The notes: generated by a model from the letters alone, not told the origin. A stretch of 16,974 nt of DNA from Arenicella sp. (GCA_018677115.1 JAHHOC010000196.1:1-16974); one strand, 5' to 3'; positions 1-9,490 are shown, counted from the stretch's first letter. Program-made: numbers and translations.

Positions 1-833
1 AGTCCTGGCAGCAAATCATTCGCCCTGGTTTTATGAACCAGCAGTGTTTCCATCGCATTGCAGACGCCATAGCGTTGGGTTTTAGAGTTTATCGCAATCG
101 CCATGGCTTTTTTCAGGTCTGCCTCGCTATCAATATAGACATGGCAGTTACCATCAAGATGCTTTATCACCGGTACCCTGGCTTGCTTACTTATCCGCTC
201 GATCAAACCTTTACCACCGCGTGGCACAATTACATCTACAAATTCTGGCATCGAAATCAGTTCACCGACAGCTTCCCGATCTATTGTCTCTATCAGCTGC
301 ACCGCATTGCCGGTCAAGCCGGCTTCTTCGAGTACGCCCCGAATGCATCCGGCAATGGCCATATTTGAATTTATCGCCTCGGAACCGCCACGTAATATGG
401 TCGCATTTCCTGATTTAAGGCACAACGCAGCTGCGTCCACAGTTACGTTGGGCCGTGATTCATAAATAATTCCGATTACACCAAGCGGGACACGCATTTT
501 GCCAACCTGTATCCCCGATGGTTGATAGCGTACCTCACTAAGTTCGCCGACAGGATCGGGAAGCGCAGCAACCTGTCGACAGCCCTCTGCCATCGCATCA
601 ATCGACTTCTTACTGATCGAAAGACGATCCAGCAGCGCACTATCCAGCCCATTTTCACGGCCTGCCTGTAAATCCTTTTTATTAGCCTCGCACAACAGGT
701 CCGCGCTCTGCTGCAGTCGGTCAGCAAGCAGCAGTAAAGCTGCATCTTTTTTGCCACGACTTGCTTTAGCCATCTCACGTGAAGCCACCCGGGCATTTTG
801 CCCGATTACTGACATGAGCTGCTTAAGGTCCAC
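1..833 (-). CDS. proA: Gamma-glutamyl phosphate reductase, N-terminal ~277 residues (cut by window edge)
   Basis: Cytoplasmic enzyme of proline synthesis that reduces L-glutamate 5-phosphate to glutamate 5-semialdehyde with NADPH. The frame reads through bases 833 to 1 without a stop. Family blocks are clear: [20 protein letters not shown], then [18 protein letters not shown], then a [17 protein letters not shown] segment, and near the edge [12 protein letters not shown], whose Cys (about residue 258) is the expected thiol nucleophile. About 140 C-terminal residues of a usual ~420 lie outside the window. I chose a GTG start at 833 because GAGAG sits six bases upstream and the resulting N-terminus ([21 protein letters not shown]) has family-like length. 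Alternatives are ATG at 815, or ATG at 887, which would overlap holA. It follows holA after 63 bases and may be co-transcribed with it. The sequence resembles Pseudomonas ProA more than the E. coli enzyme (from memory). Confidence 0.96.
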   Translation of the reverse strand, partial: MDLKQLMSVIGQNARVASREMAKASRGKKDAALLLLADRLQQSADLLCEANKKDLQAGRENGLDSALLDRLSISKKSIDAMAEGCRQVAALPDPVGELSEVRYQPSGIQVGKMRVPLGVIGIIYESRPNVTVDAAALCLKSGNATILRGGSEAINSNMAIAGCIRGVLEEAGLTGNAVQLIETIDREAVGELISMPEFVDVIVPRGGKGLIERISKQARVPVIKHLDGNCHVYIDSEADLKKAMAIAINSKTQRYGVCNAMETLLVHKTRANDLLPG

Positions 834-896
834 GATTACTCTCTGTTTGCTGTTTGTTGGCGCAATGGTATCCAAGTTGCTATGCATGTTCCACAG

Positions 897-1940
897 TCAC
901 GAAGCGTGTTTTACTAATTGCTGACCACACAAAGAATGGCACAGGCACTCTATCTGATGCCACACTGTTCCTACTTCAACACTACGCTGTCCTTTTATGC
1001 TCTGATCGAGATGCGCAGCCTGCAGCAACAGCTCAAAACACGCATGGCTATCAAGCCGTTGCAATGCCGAATCTATTATAGGTGCCCGCCTGGACCAGAT
1101 GCGGTGTTGTTTAAATAATGCACTTTTATTTCCTCCAATGCTGAGAGCATGGGAAATTTGTGCCAGGGTGCGAATTTCCCTGACCAGGGCCCAGGCTACT
1201 ATCACCGGTTCAAGGCCTTCTGACTGAAGCCGGTTTTTAATCCTCACGGCACGCGGCGAATCACCCAGCAGACATGCATCGCTGAGTGCGTAAACGTCAA
1301 AACGAGCCTGATCAGCAAGGCTGTCGCTGACAAGTTTTAAGGTCACTGCGCCATCGCTCGCCAGCACCTGTAATTTATCCACCTCCTGAGCGGCCGCTAG
1401 CACGTTGCCCTCTAATTTATCGGCTAACATTTCAACAACACCCGGTTCAACGCGCAATGAACGGCTTTGCAAGCGTTGCTTCAACCAGCCGGGAAATTGC
1501 TGGTTGCTGATCTCATAACCGTCCGCAATCCAGCCACATGATTCAACCAGCTTGGCCCACTTGGCCTGGCGCTGGCGTTTATCCATGGCTGGCATGATCA
1601 GAACCAGCAAATCATCCTGAGGTGGGTTATTGCAGTATTCAGTAATCGCTTTGGTCCCTGGCGCGCCGAGCGACCTCGGCACACGAAGTTCAATCAATCT
1701 TCGCTCAGCGAAAAGTGACATAGCCTGACCCAGCCCGGTCAGGTTGCCCCAATCAAAGCCCGTTTCGAGTTGGTAGGTGAGGCGTTCCGTGAAGCCGAAT
1801 TGTCTAAGCTGGTCGCGTAATTGATCGAGCGCCTCTTCCAGTAGAAGAGGCTCATTACCATTTAATAGGATGATCTTGGGGAGATTATCGGGACCACTGG
1901 CGGTTACTCGACTTGTCAGTTCCTCGAGGGCGACGCGCAT
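897..1940 (-). CDS. holA: DNA polymerase III delta subunit
   Basis: Clamp-loader subunit that binds and opens the beta sliding clamp during DNA replication. The 347-residue product is close to the ~343 of E. coli. Recognisable segments are ILLNGNEPLLLEEALDQLR near residue 23 (counterpart of LLLGNDPLLLQES), the QAMSLFAERRLIELR strand near residue 73, the LEGNVLAAAQEVDKLQVL helix, and a C-terminal collar region with FKQHRIWSRR (E. coli FDKHRVW). As is usual for delta, it lacks a proper Walker A motif. It starts 26 bases after the lptE stop, and the leuS–lptE–holA order is standard for gammaproteobacteria, so it is probably translated from the same message. The ATG at 1940 gives an N-terminus that aligns with the family. 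Confidence 0.95.
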   Translation of the reverse strand: MRVALEELTSRVTASGPDNLPKIILLNGNEPLLLEEALDQLRDQLRQFGFTERLTYQLETGFDWGNLTGLGQAMSLFAERRLIELRVPRSLGAPGTKAITEYCNNPPQDDLLVLIMPAMDKRQRQAKWAKLVESCGWIADGYEISNQQFPGWLKQRLQSRSLRVEPGVVEMLADKLEGNVLAAAQEVDKLQVLASDGAVTLKLVSDSLADQARFDVYALSDACLLGDSPRAVRIKNRLQSEGLEPVIVAWALVREIRTLAQISHALSIGGNKSALFKQHRIWSRRAPIIDSALQRLDSHACFELLLQAAHLDQSIKGQRSVEVGTVWHQIECLCHSLCGQQLVKHAS

Positions 1941-1966
1941 CTAAACTATTGCAATCGGCTCTGACT

Positions 1967-2485
1967 CTACTGCAGATCGCTAACAGTCGACAATTGCCTG
2001 ACGATTCGCAGCGAAATGGCCTGCTCCATATCTGCCTGTAATTCAGCTTCTTCCTCTTCAGACTCGATTACAAGTTCCGGATCAAAATTATAACGTCGCA
2101 TTTCATACAGAGAGGCATCCCGCAGCTGCTTGCCGTCCGCTGCGTCAAGAGTATATTCAACTTCAAAACGTAAATTATAACTGTCAGCTTTACCGCGGTC
2201 GTCGAGTGTTCCAACCGTACGGCCAGTTGCCGCCTTGCTGATGCTGAGTACTACATCCGCGCCTGCGGCATTGCTCGCGAATTTGGCTCCACTATTACTC
2301 AGTACATCTTCCAACTGGTCTTTAAATGTTCCAGCAGGTGCCGCCACATACATGTTTTGAATTCCGCTTGGTAACGGGATATTGCCCCGCAGGTGAAAAC
2401 CGCACGCACTGACTGTAGCGGTCAGCAAAATTAATGTCAGTGTGCGTAGTTTAAAAGACTGCTTCGAAAGTATGCCAAGTTGCAT
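1967..2485 (-). CDS. lptE: LPS-assembly lipoprotein LptE
   Basis: Outer-membrane lipoprotein that plugs the LptD barrel and is needed for lipopolysaccharide insertion. The 172-residue product has a hydrophobic signal segment (about residues 13–27) and the lipobox VSAC, with Cys28 as the predicted lipidated residue. Immediately after it comes GFHLRGNIPLPSGIQNMYV, the typical LptE opening. The C-terminal part is acidic (SEEEEAELQADMEQAISLRI) and ends in a helix, like the family. It lies 75 bases downstream of leuS and 26 bases upstream of holA, the classical rlpB position. No clear Shine-Dalgarno sequence was seen before the ATG at 2485. Confidence 0.93.
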   Translation of the reverse strand: MQLGILSKQSFKLRTLTLILLTATVSACGFHLRGNIPLPSGIQNMYVAAPAGTFKDQLEDVLSNSGAKFASNAAGADVVLSISKAATGRTVGTLDDRGKADSYNLRFEVEYTLDAADGKQLRDASLYEMRRYNFDPELVIESEEEEAELQADMEQAISLRIVRQLSTVSDLQ

Positions 2486-2560
2486 AGTTGTTGCCCGGGT
2501 TAAATTGCGACTATCATTTTTACACCACCAATTTTAGCCTAACCGGTGGGGAATGCACGA

Positions 2561-5152
2561 CTAATTGGCAACAATATTAACCAGTTTATCGGGCACTATA
2601 ATTATCTTGCGAACAGTTAGGCCGCGGGTAAATTTTTGCACGTTACTCTCGTTTTGGGCCAGAGTCTCGATTTCCTGTTTCACAGCCGTCGCCGCTACTT
2701 CAATTTTGCCGCGTAATTTGCCGTTTACCTGCACCACATATGCCACCGAATCCCGAACCAGGGCCGAGTGCTCTACCTTCAGCCAGTCTGCATCGAGTGT
2801 TGTTTCTGCCGCTCCGAACTGCGCCCAAAGGTATTCACACAAATGCGGTGTGACCGGTGCCAGTATCTTCACCAGGCTATAACAAAGTTCGGCCAGCACC
2901 GGCGGACCACTTTCTCCCATTGCGCTCCAGTCGGCTTTCTCGGCGGCATTGGTCAATTCCATCGCCGCAGCAATCACGGTATTGAAGTGCTGGCGCTCAA
3001 TATCGCGCACCACCCGCTCAATAAGACTGTAAGTAATCAAACGTATCGCTTTAACATCTTCGTCGGCGTCGGGCAGTTCACCCAGCGGCGCCAGCCGGGT
3101 TTCCGTCAAACTGTGTTGATGTTTCTCAAACAGGTTCCATACCCTACGCAGAAAACGCGACGCACCGGCAATTGCATCATCATTCCACTCCAGCGATTGG
3201 TCGGGTGGCGCCGCAAACATAGTGAATAATCGAACGGTATCGGCACCATATTTATCAATCATGCTTTGCGGGTCAACGCCGTTATTTTTGGATTTTGACA
3301 TTTTTTCCACGGCACCTACTTCCACCGGCTGCCCGTCTTCGGCCAGCACAGCACTTGTTACCACACCCTTGTCATCAACACTTGTTAAAACATCAGCGGG
3401 ATTGAAATACTGTAACTGGCCACTGGGCTTTCGGCGAAAATAAGTCTCTGCAGTGACCATGCCCTGGGTGAGCAGGTTTACAAACGGCTCGTCAGAACTC
3501 AACAGGCCCACATCGCGCATTAATTTGTGAAAAAAGCGCGCATATAACAAGTGCATTACTGCATGCTCTATGCCACCAACATACTGATCGACCGGCAGCC
3601 AGTACTCAGCGCGTTGATCCAGCATTGCACTGTCCAGATCGGGACAACAAAAACGTGCGTAGTACCAGGAGGACTCGAAAAAAGTATCAAAGGTGTCGGT
3701 CTCGCGTCGCGCCGGCGCGCCAGTGTCCGGATGGACAGCGTCGATAAAACTCGCCATGTTCTTGATTGGTGACCCCACACCATCCATGATGACATCGGTG
3801 GGCAGTTCCACTGGAAACTCACGTGCCGGCACCGCATTATCTTCTGCGTCATAGACCATCGGGATGGGGCAGCCCCAATAGCGCTGCCGAGATACTCCCC
3901 AATCACGCAATCTGTAATTAATCTGCTGAGTGCCAAGCTGCCTTTCCTGCAGCCATTCAGTAATGGCCCGCTGTGCCTGCGTCGAGGATAGTCCGTCAAA
4001 TTGTCCTGAATTCTGCACCACGCCATACTCGGTATAAGCGCAGTGGCTGATGTCCACTTCCTCTTGCTGAGGACGGATCACCGGTTTAATTTCGATATTG
4101 TATTTGCTGGCAAACTCATAATCTCTCTGGTCGTGTGCCGGCACCGCCATCACTGCGCCGGTGCCGTAACTCATCAGTACGAAGTTTGCACACCAGATCG
4201 GCACAGACTCGCCGCTGATCGGGTGAGTTGCGGCAATACCCAGGTCGACCCCCAATTTTTCCATTGTTTCAATATCTGCTTCGGCGACCGAGCTCTGCTG
4301 ACACTGCATCCTGAATTCGGCCACGGCTTCACTTTTCTGTGCAGCTTCAATTGCCAGTGGATGATCTGCTGCCACCGCCAGATAGGTAACCCCCATAACA
4401 GTGTCTGCGCGCGTAGTGAAAACAGCCAAATCGGTTCGGTTCTGCACCTTAAATATGATTTCGGTCCCGATCGACTTGCCGATCCAGTTACGCTGCATGG
4501 TTTTGACCGAATCTGGCCAACCTTCAAGCTCATCTAGTCCGGTAAGTAATTCTTCCGCGTAGGCGGTAATTCGTACGAACCATTGGGGAATTTTTTTCTT
4601 CTCTACCAAGGCTCCTGAACGCCACCCTCGGCCATCGACGACCTGCTCGTTAGCAAGCACGGTCTGGTCAACCGGATCCCAGTTTACTTCAGCATCTTTC
4701 CTATACACCAACCCGCGCTCATACAGACGGGCGAAGAACCACTGTTCCCACTTATAATAATCCGCTTCACAAGTGGCAAATTCCCTGTCCCAATCGTAGC
4801 TGAAACCGAGGCGCTTCAACTGCTCGCGCATATGCTCTATATTCTGCGCAGTCCACAGGGCAGGGGCGGTTTTATTTTGAATCGCAGCATTTTCAGCCGG
4901 AAGACCAAATGCATCCCAACCCATGGGATGCAGAACATTTTTACCTAACATCCGTTGATAGCGGCTGATCACATCGCCAATTGTGTAGTTCCGAACATGG
5001 CCCATATGCAGCTTACCTGATGGGTAGGGAAACATTTCCAGGCAATAAAACTTTTCCTTATTGCTCTGTTCGTCAACCTTGTAAGCAGCAGATTCCGCCC
5101 AGCGCTGCTGAACCTCGGTTTCAATGGTCTGCGGATCGTATTGTGAATCCAT
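2561..5152 (-). CDS. leuS: Leucyl-tRNA synthetase
   Basis: Class I aminoacyl-tRNA synthetase that charges tRNA-Leu in the cytoplasm. The 863 residues match the E. coli length (860). The HIGH signature appears as HMGH at residues 49–52, inside [16 protein letters not shown]. The KMSKS loop is at 617–621 and is followed by KNNGVDP. The CP1 editing domain is intact: the [21 protein letters not shown] block, and [19 protein letters not shown] with its conserved aspartate. The anticodon-binding and C-terminal domains (ending [11 protein letters not shown]… and [15 protein letters not shown]) are complete. The start at 5152 gives the usual N-terminus ([11 protein letters not shown]…), but the bases just before it are pyrimidine-rich (CTCCTTAAA), so there is no Shine-Dalgarno sequence. 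A candidate promoter lies about 60 bases upstream. Shorter ORFs antisense to this gene are shadows. Confidence 0.99.
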   Translation of the reverse strand: MDSQYDPQTIETEVQQRWAESAAYKVDEQSNKEKFYCLEMFPYPSGKLHMGHVRNYTIGDVISRYQRMLGKNVLHPMGWDAFGLPAENAAIQNKTAPALWTAQNIEHMREQLKRLGFSYDWDREFATCEADYYKWEQWFFARLYERGLVYRKDAEVNWDPVDQTVLANEQVVDGRGWRSGALVEKKKIPQWFVRITAYAEELLTGLDELEGWPDSVKTMQRNWIGKSIGTEIIFKVQNRTDLAVFTTRADTVMGVTYLAVAADHPLAIEAAQKSEAVAEFRMQCQQSSVAEADIETMEKLGVDLGIAATHPISGESVPIWCANFVLMSYGTGAVMAVPAHDQRDYEFASKYNIEIKPVIRPQQEEVDISHCAYTEYGVVQNSGQFDGLSSTQAQRAITEWLQERQLGTQQINYRLRDWGVSRQRYWGCPIPMVYDAEDNAVPAREFPVELPTDVIMDGVGSPIKNMASFIDAVHPDTGAPARRETDTFDTFFESSWYYARFCCPDLDSAMLDQRAEYWLPVDQYVGGIEHAVMHLLYARFFHKLMRDVGLLSSDEPFVNLLTQGMVTAETYFRRKPSGQLQYFNPADVLTSVDDKGVVTSAVLAEDGQPVEVGAVEKMSKSKNNGVDPQSMIDKYGADTVRLFTMFAAPPDQSLEWNDDAIAGASRFLRRVWNLFEKHQHSLTETRLAPLGELPDADEDVKAIRLITYSLIERVVRDIERQHFNTVIAAAMELTNAAEKADWSAMGESGPPVLAELCYSLVKILAPVTPHLCEYLWAQFGAAETTLDADWLKVEHSALVRDSVAYVVQVNGKLRGKIEVAATAVKQEIETLAQNESNVQKFTRGLTVRKIIIVPDKLVNIVAN

Positions 5153-5217
5153 TTTAAGGAGAGTATGGGAAGCCGAATTAGCCGGCTATTGTATCGAGAA
5201 GGGGCGTTGGATTCACC

Positions 5218-5246
5218 TCTATAAGAAGCATATAAAGCGATAACAA
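5218..5246 (-). promoter_or_regulatory. Candidate sigma70-type promoter for leuS
   Basis: On the minus strand TTGTTA (5246–5241) and TATAGA (5223–5218) are separated by 17 bases. Each matches four of six consensus bases. Transcription would start near 5211 and leave a leader of about 60 bases before the leuS ATG. The 200-base sufE–leuS gap makes an independent promoter reasonable, but the boxes are weak. Confidence 0.3.
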
Positions 5247-5290
5247 TGTGCCATAAAAATTGAGGCACCCTGATCTTCAGTACAGCTTAC

Positions 5291-5306
5291 GTGCATGACC
5301 ATGCAC
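5291..5306. repeat. Inverted repeat between sufE and leuS
   Basis: GTGCATG-AC-CATGCAC is a perfect dyad with 7-base arms and a 2-base centre. It sits 47 bases beyond the sufE stop and about 45 bases upstream of the candidate leuS -35 box. There is no T-tract on either side, so it does not look like an intrinsic terminator. It could be a protein-binding site or chance. Confidence 0.35.
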
Positions 5307-5353
5307 AAACCGGTGCAAAGTGAATGGCGTTCAGCAGAAAAGTTGCTTATCAG

Positions 5354-5767
5354 TTAGATGAATTTTCCAGCCCGCTGATATATTGCTCTTAGCATGGAAT
5401 GCAGTCCATTACTCCTTGTCGGACTCAAGTGATCCGTAAAGCCGATATCTGCAATGAAATCAGGCTTGGCATTAAGGATATCCTGCGGCTTCTGGTCGCT
5501 GTACACACGCAGAACAATTGCGATTAATCCGCTGACTATGGCTGCATCGCTGATGCCGTCAATATGTAATTTATCATCCTGCATCTGCATATTTAACCAA
5601 ACCTGTGACTGGCAACCATGAATTCGGTTTTCCTCAGTTCTCCACTGTTCAGGGAACTCGGGCAGTTGCTTGCCCAAATCAATAACGTGCTCATAGCGCG
5701 ACATCCAGTCGTCAAACAGTTCAAATTCTGCGACCAATTCCTGCTGTATTTCGGCAATATTACTCAT
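5354..5767 (-). CDS. sufE: SufE/CsdE-family cysteine desulfuration protein
   Basis: Small cytoplasmic sulfur acceptor that takes persulfide sulfur from a cysteine desulfurase (SufS or CsdA) and passes it on for iron–sulfur cluster assembly or tRNA thiolation. The 137 residues match the SufE/CsdE length. The signature IHGCQSQVWL places the acceptor cysteine at residue 52. The end (FIADIGFTDHLSPTRSNGLHSMLRAI) matches the conserved LSPTRSNGL motif. It starts 8 bases after the cysS stop, so it is almost certainly co-transcribed and perhaps coupled with cysS. No sufS, csdA or sufBCD lies in the window, so its partner must be encoded elsewhere. SufE and CsdE cannot be told apart here; sufE is used as the family symbol. 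Confidence 0.92.
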   Translation of the reverse strand: MSNIAEIQQELVAEFELFDDWMSRYEHVIDLGKQLPEFPEQWRTEENRIHGCQSQVWLNMQMQDDKLHIDGISDAAIVSGLIAIVLRVYSDQKPQDILNAKPDFIADIGFTDHLSPTRSNGLHSMLRAIYQRAGKFI

Positions 5768-5775
5768 CAGGATTC

Positions 5776-7152
5776 TCAGTTTTCGATACGCCAGCGTGTG
5801 CCGTCCGAACCATCTTCAAGCACCACCCTTTTGGCCGCAAGAATATCGCGGATTTCATCAGCCCTTGCCCAATCCCTGGCTTCTCGGGCCGCCAGACGTT
5901 CGGCAATCAATTGATCAATTTCATCAGCATCAACAGAACTGGTGTCGCCGGCAAACCAGGCTGCCGGAGACTCATGCAACAAACCCAGCAAATCACCGCT
6001 TTGCAGCAAAGCAGCTTTAATTTTAACTTTTTCTTTTTCGTCCACACTACTGAATGCCTTTTTGGATAAGGCAAATAATTCGGCCAGCGCCTGGGGAGTG
6101 TTTAGATCATCATTAAGGGCGCTGAGGAATTTTTCAGGTACCTGGTCGCCAATGTCTTCGGGCACAATCACATCAGCCAATTCGCGTAGAGATCCATACA
6201 GCCTATCGAGGCTGTTCCTGGCCTGTTGCAGCACCTCATCATTCCAGTCCAGCGGTGCACGATAGTGGGCAGACAACAGTACATAGCGTATTGCTTCGCC
6301 CGGGGATTGCGCCAACAGGTCATGCACCAGCAGCACATTACCTATCGATTTGGACATCTTTTCCTGGTCGACATTTACAAAGCCGTTGTGCATCCAGTAA
6401 TTTACAAATGGTGCGCCGTGGTGCGCACACATGCTCTGTGCGCGTTCATTCTCATGGTGCGGGAAAATAAGGTCATGTCCACCTCCGTGAATATCCAGAG
6501 TTTTCCCAAGATGTGTGGCACTCATCGCCGAGCATTCAATATGCCATCCTGGTCGTCCACGCCCCCATGGACTGGGCCACCCTGGCTGATCATCTGTGGA
6601 TGGCTTCCACAATACGAAGTCTCCCGGATCGCGCTTGTAGCTTGCAATATCGACACGGGCACCGGCTAACAGCTCATCAGGGTCTCGTTTTGACAATTGA
6701 CCATAGGCCGGAAATGACGGCACGCTGAAAAGCACGTGCCCATCAGCCTCATAGGCGTGTCCGGCACCTATAAGCGCTTTTATGATTGCGTGGATCTCGG
6801 ATATATGTTGCGTCACCTTTGGCTCTACGTCAGGTGGCAAAACACCCAGCGCACGCAAATCAGCATTGTATGCCCCTGTATAACGCTCGGAGATAACAGA
6901 TATATCTACTCCCTCATCAGCGGCCAACTTATTGATTTTGTCATCGATATCAGTGATGTTGCGCACATAAGTAAGTGTTGGATACTGCCGCCTGAGTAAT
7001 CGGGCAAGAATATCGAACACCACCGCCGGTCGTGCGTTACCTATATGTGCGTAGCCATATACAGTCGGCCCACACACGTACATGGTGACGTGATTTGGAT
7101 CTATTGGCCTGAATTCCTGTTTACTTTTGGTCTCGGTGTTGTAAAGCTTCAC
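5776..7152 (-). CDS. cysS: Cysteinyl-tRNA synthetase
   Basis: Class I synthetase that charges tRNA-Cys. The 458 residues match the family (E. coli 461). The zinc site that selects cysteine is intact: Cys27 in MYVCGPTVYG, Cys207 in WHIECSAMS, and His232 and Glu236 in FPHHENERAQ. The HIGH motif is HIGN at 36–39 and the KMSKS loop lies at 265–269. The C-terminal tRNA-binding part (LIAERLAAREARDWARADEI) is complete and ends IEN. The start codon is GTG at 7152; it aligns with the E. coli N-terminus. A good extended -10 promoter lies about 35 bases upstream, so the cysS–sufE pair probably forms its own transcription unit. Confidence 0.99.
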   Translation of the reverse strand: MKLYNTETKSKQEFRPIDPNHVTMYVCGPTVYGYAHIGNARPAVVFDILARLLRRQYPTLTYVRNITDIDDKINKLAADEGVDISVISERYTGAYNADLRALGVLPPDVEPKVTQHISEIHAIIKALIGAGHAYEADGHVLFSVPSFPAYGQLSKRDPDELLAGARVDIASYKRDPGDFVLWKPSTDDQPGWPSPWGRGRPGWHIECSAMSATHLGKTLDIHGGGHDLIFPHHENERAQSMCAHHGAPFVNYWMHNGFVNVDQEKMSKSIGNVLLVHDLLAQSPGEAIRYVLLSAHYRAPLDWNDEVLQQARNSLDRLYGSLRELADVIVPEDIGDQVPEKFLSALNDDLNTPQALAELFALSKKAFSSVDEKEKVKIKAALLQSGDLLGLLHESPAAWFAGDTSSVDADEIDQLIAERLAAREARDWARADEIRDILAAKRVVLEDGSDGTRWRIEN

Positions 7153-7185
7153 TTGCCACCGTGCGGGGTTAGCTGTTGCTTGGAA

Positions 7186-7194
7186 ATTGTAACA
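7186..7194 (-). promoter_or_regulatory. Candidate extended -10 promoter for cysS–sufE
   Basis: The minus strand reads TGTTACAAT, an extended -10 element (TG, one base, then TACAAT with five of six consensus bases). Initiation would fall near 7179 and leave a leader of about 27 bases before the GTG start. No good -35 box was seen at the usual distance, which is common for extended -10 promoters. Confidence 0.35.
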
Positions 7195-7290
7195 TCTTGC
7201 ATGAATTGACAGGTGCGTTTGTAGGCCAGGAAAGTTGCTTTATCGGCCACATGGAAGCAAGCGATCAAGTCACCGCGTTATCCAATAAAA

Positions 7291-9429
7291 CTACTGGCGG
7301 TATCTCAGCGTCGCCATGAACAGGGTTTCGTTACCATAATCTCGCACGTGGTTGGGGTTTTGCCGGTACAACACAAAACTACCGAACTCTAATTTGTCCG
7401 TGAGCATGGTGCGATAGTAGGCTTCCGCCCGATGTTCGGTGGCGTTAGTCTCCGCCAGATCGAGACGCTCGGTGTCAAATGCGATATCACCATTTAGATC
7501 ACGCGCGGTGGGAATCGAAAAATTGACCTCACCGGAACGGATCTTAAGCGGTTGTGATAACGACACCCCCAATTGATCCTGGGCCCGGAAGATATTATTA
7601 CCAATCATACCAAGACTGTACCAATCGCTGCGCAAGCCCGAAAACCCGCTCAGCAGGCTGTCAACAGATGAATCGACACTGGTACGTCCGAGGCCATAAT
7701 TTGCCACCAGCGTGAGCTTGTCTGTGGCTGTAACAAACGCGCCGATATTGACCGCATGCGTGGTCGCGGTTTTGACACCAAACACGCCGCCTGCCGCACC
7801 GCCAAATACACTACCCCGCTCCTGTATCTGGCCGTATTGAAGGGAACTGCCAATACGTTCATTGAATTTAAATTTTGCCTCAAGAATCGATGAAAAGCTT
7901 TGCTGACCAAAGCGACGCTTCTCGTCGATCGACACTAAACCAAGATTGAGCGTGGCCTTATCTGATGACCCTGGTTTGTAGGCCAGGTTCATGGTATTGG
8001 CCCGGGAGCTGAATCCACTTAGCAATGAGTCAAATGACTGTCCGCTGATGAACGAGCTGACACCGAAGGTTTTGTGAGATTGCAGGTCGGCGGCTCTGCC
8101 GAATGCTGCCCCTGGGCTGACCTGATAACCAGCGGTAAAGTCCACAGACTGAGTCAATTTGCTGCCCAGCGCAACCGACATGTTGGCTTGCTGCTCATTT
8201 ATCACCACATCGTCCGGTGCGGCAAAATACTCGATCATGTCAAAACGATGATCTTCATTGGTGGTCGCAGCAAATGCCACTTCTGTGTTCAGCTCAGGGA
8301 CATAAAAACCATCACTGACAGAAGTCTGATCAAGAGCATGAAAAAAATCGGTAAGGTGCAATATATCATCATCAACTACAGTCTGCTCACCCAGGTCAAT
8401 CTGGAAAGTGCGACCGTAAGAATCCAGCACCAGGGTTTTCTCGAGCTTTTCTTTTGGCTTCCGCATCAGCACCAGTGCACCGATCAAGGCGCCCCCAACC
8501 AGTAAGCCGGCCCCGCCGCCGCCACCGCCACCGCCACCGCTCGAGCCAAGCGTGCTACCGTTGTCTATCGGTTGCGTTGGAATAGTGACCGGGCCGATGA
8601 CATTGTTTAATACCTGTTGCGCATTGGCGATAAATCCGCGGCCATATTCTGCGTCAATGCCTTCATCGCCGCGATCCTCAGCTGATTCCAGAATCACTTG
8701 AACTACCTCTGCCGCAGTCAGGTTCGGATTTTGCTGCAACACAGCCCCGGCAATACCGGCGATCCGCGCGGTCGCCCATGACGCACCACCTACGGTTGCT
8801 GTAAGTTCGGGTAAGCCGATTGCGGCCACATATTTTGCCGCTGTTGTGCCCGCCCGGTTTGCCTCCGGAAATAACACTCCATCAGCATCTGTGGCACCCA
8901 CGATTATTACTCCGGCCAAATTAAAACTGGTTGTGGCAAGCGCATTTGGTTGCGAGGAAAATTCATTACCTGCCATGATCGCGATCACCTTGTTCGCGTT
9001 GGACAGCTCTGGCAGCAACGGCGCCGCCGAGCCGGTAATCCCTTCGGTTCCCCATGTAATACCGATAACCCTGACTTCGTCACGACCTAATATATCCGAA
9101 AGTGCGCTGTCCCGGGCTATCATCGACTCGGGCTCAAACTGTCTCAATCTGGTGCCGTCGGTAACAACAAATGGCACAATTTGTCCATCGAACGACTCTG
9201 CAACCAATCGGGTGGAGACCGTTCCATGACCCTCTCCCTCGCGTGTTGAGACATCTGACGTATCATCCGTGTTTAAAAAATAATTGAATCCGGGCGCCAG
9301 GTTAAATCCCTGGTCCGGATCGGCACCGGAATCAAGCAGTGCAACCTGCTGAGCATGTGCGTTACCGGAGAGCACGACAAAACTGCAAATCAATGCGGTA
9401 AAAATATTGTTTTTGGCAGGGAAGATCAT
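7291..9429 (-). CDS. Secreted S8 (subtilisin-like) protease with glycine linker, membrane helix and C-terminal predicted beta-barrel
   Basis: The 712-residue product starts with a signal peptide (residues 1–26, ending AHA). A short subtilisin domain follows (about 28–280) with Asp33 in VALLDSGAD, His68 in GEGHGT, oxyanion Asn155 in MAGNEF and Ser217 in GGASWATARIAG, so the catalytic residues are all present. Next come nine glycines (298–306), a hydrophobic stretch GAGLLVGGALIGALVLM ending in RKPKEK, and about 370 residues with alternating amphipathic strands, for example HAVNIGAFVTATDKLTLVAN. The end, LYRQNPNHVRDYGNE…TLRYRQ, resembles an autotransporter barrel strand but finishes in Gln, not the usual aromatic residue. 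Inference: an outer-membrane protease of autotransporter type. It lies between dsbB and cysS, with 120 and 138 bases of flanking gap. Its substrate cannot be guessed. The barrel assignment rests on pattern only. Confidence 0.82.
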   Translation of the reverse strand: MIFPAKNNIFTALICSFVVLSGNAHAQQVALLDSGADPDQGFNLAPGFNYFLNTDDTSDVSTREGEGHGTVSTRLVAESFDGQIVPFVVTDGTRLRQFEPESMIARDSALSDILGRDEVRVIGITWGTEGITGSAAPLLPELSNANKVIAIMAGNEFSSQPNALATTSFNLAGVIIVGATDADGVLFPEANRAGTTAAKYVAAIGLPELTATVGGASWATARIAGIAGAVLQQNPNLTAAEVVQVILESAEDRGDEGIDAEYGRGFIANAQQVLNNVIGPVTIPTQPIDNGSTLGSSGGGGGGGGGAGLLVGGALIGALVLMRKPKEKLEKTLVLDSYGRTFQIDLGEQTVVDDDILHLTDFFHALDQTSVSDGFYVPELNTEVAFAATTNEDHRFDMIEYFAAPDDVVINEQQANMSVALGSKLTQSVDFTAGYQVSPGAAFGRAADLQSHKTFGVSSFISGQSFDSLLSGFSSRANTMNLAYKPGSSDKATLNLGLVSIDEKRRFGQQSFSSILEAKFKFNERIGSSLQYGQIQERGSVFGGAAGGVFGVKTATTHAVNIGAFVTATDKLTLVANYGLGRTSVDSSVDSLLSGFSGLRSDWYSLGMIGNNIFRAQDQLGVSLSQPLKIRSGEVNFSIPTARDLNGDIAFDTERLDLAETNATEHRAEAYYRTMLTDKLEFGSFVLYRQNPNHVRDYGNETLFMATLRYRQ
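8511..8538 (-). repeat. GGN triplet repeat coding the nine-glycine linker
   Basis: A run of GGT/GGC/GGG codons encodes Gly298–Gly306 of the S8 protease. Length change by slippage in units of three would alter linker length without breaking the frame. Confidence 0.8.
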
Positions 9430-9490
9430 GGGCGAAATCTACTTAGGCTGTGCTAGCCGTGATTATAAGCGTAGTTGCCTCGCAAACAAG

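Noticed and set aside
2486..2560. Hairpin CCACC…GGTGG in the leuS–lptE gap as a possible terminator.
   Set aside because: The inner stem relies on two G·U pairs, and the sequence after it on the minus strand (TGTAAAAATG) is not U-rich. leuS and lptE are commonly co-transcribed.
3568..4026. Minus-strand 152-residue ORF.
   Set aside because: It is an out-of-frame shadow of leuS, which is intact in its own frame.
4043..4537. Plus-strand 164-residue ORF.
   Set aside because: It lies entirely inside leuS on the opposite strand, has low-complexity His/Cys-rich composition and no recognisable domain.
5156..5224. Plus-strand AAGGAGAG followed by ATG and a 19-codon ORF ([19 protein letters not shown]) antisense to the leuS leader.
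   Set aside because: Spacing between AAGGAG and ATG is only three bases, there is no promoter in sight and no family match. The purine run is simply the complement of the pyrimidine-rich bases before the leuS start.
6226..6669. Plus-strand 147-residue ORF.
   Set aside because: It is antisense to cysS, whose zinc-site and KMSKS motifs cover the same bases.
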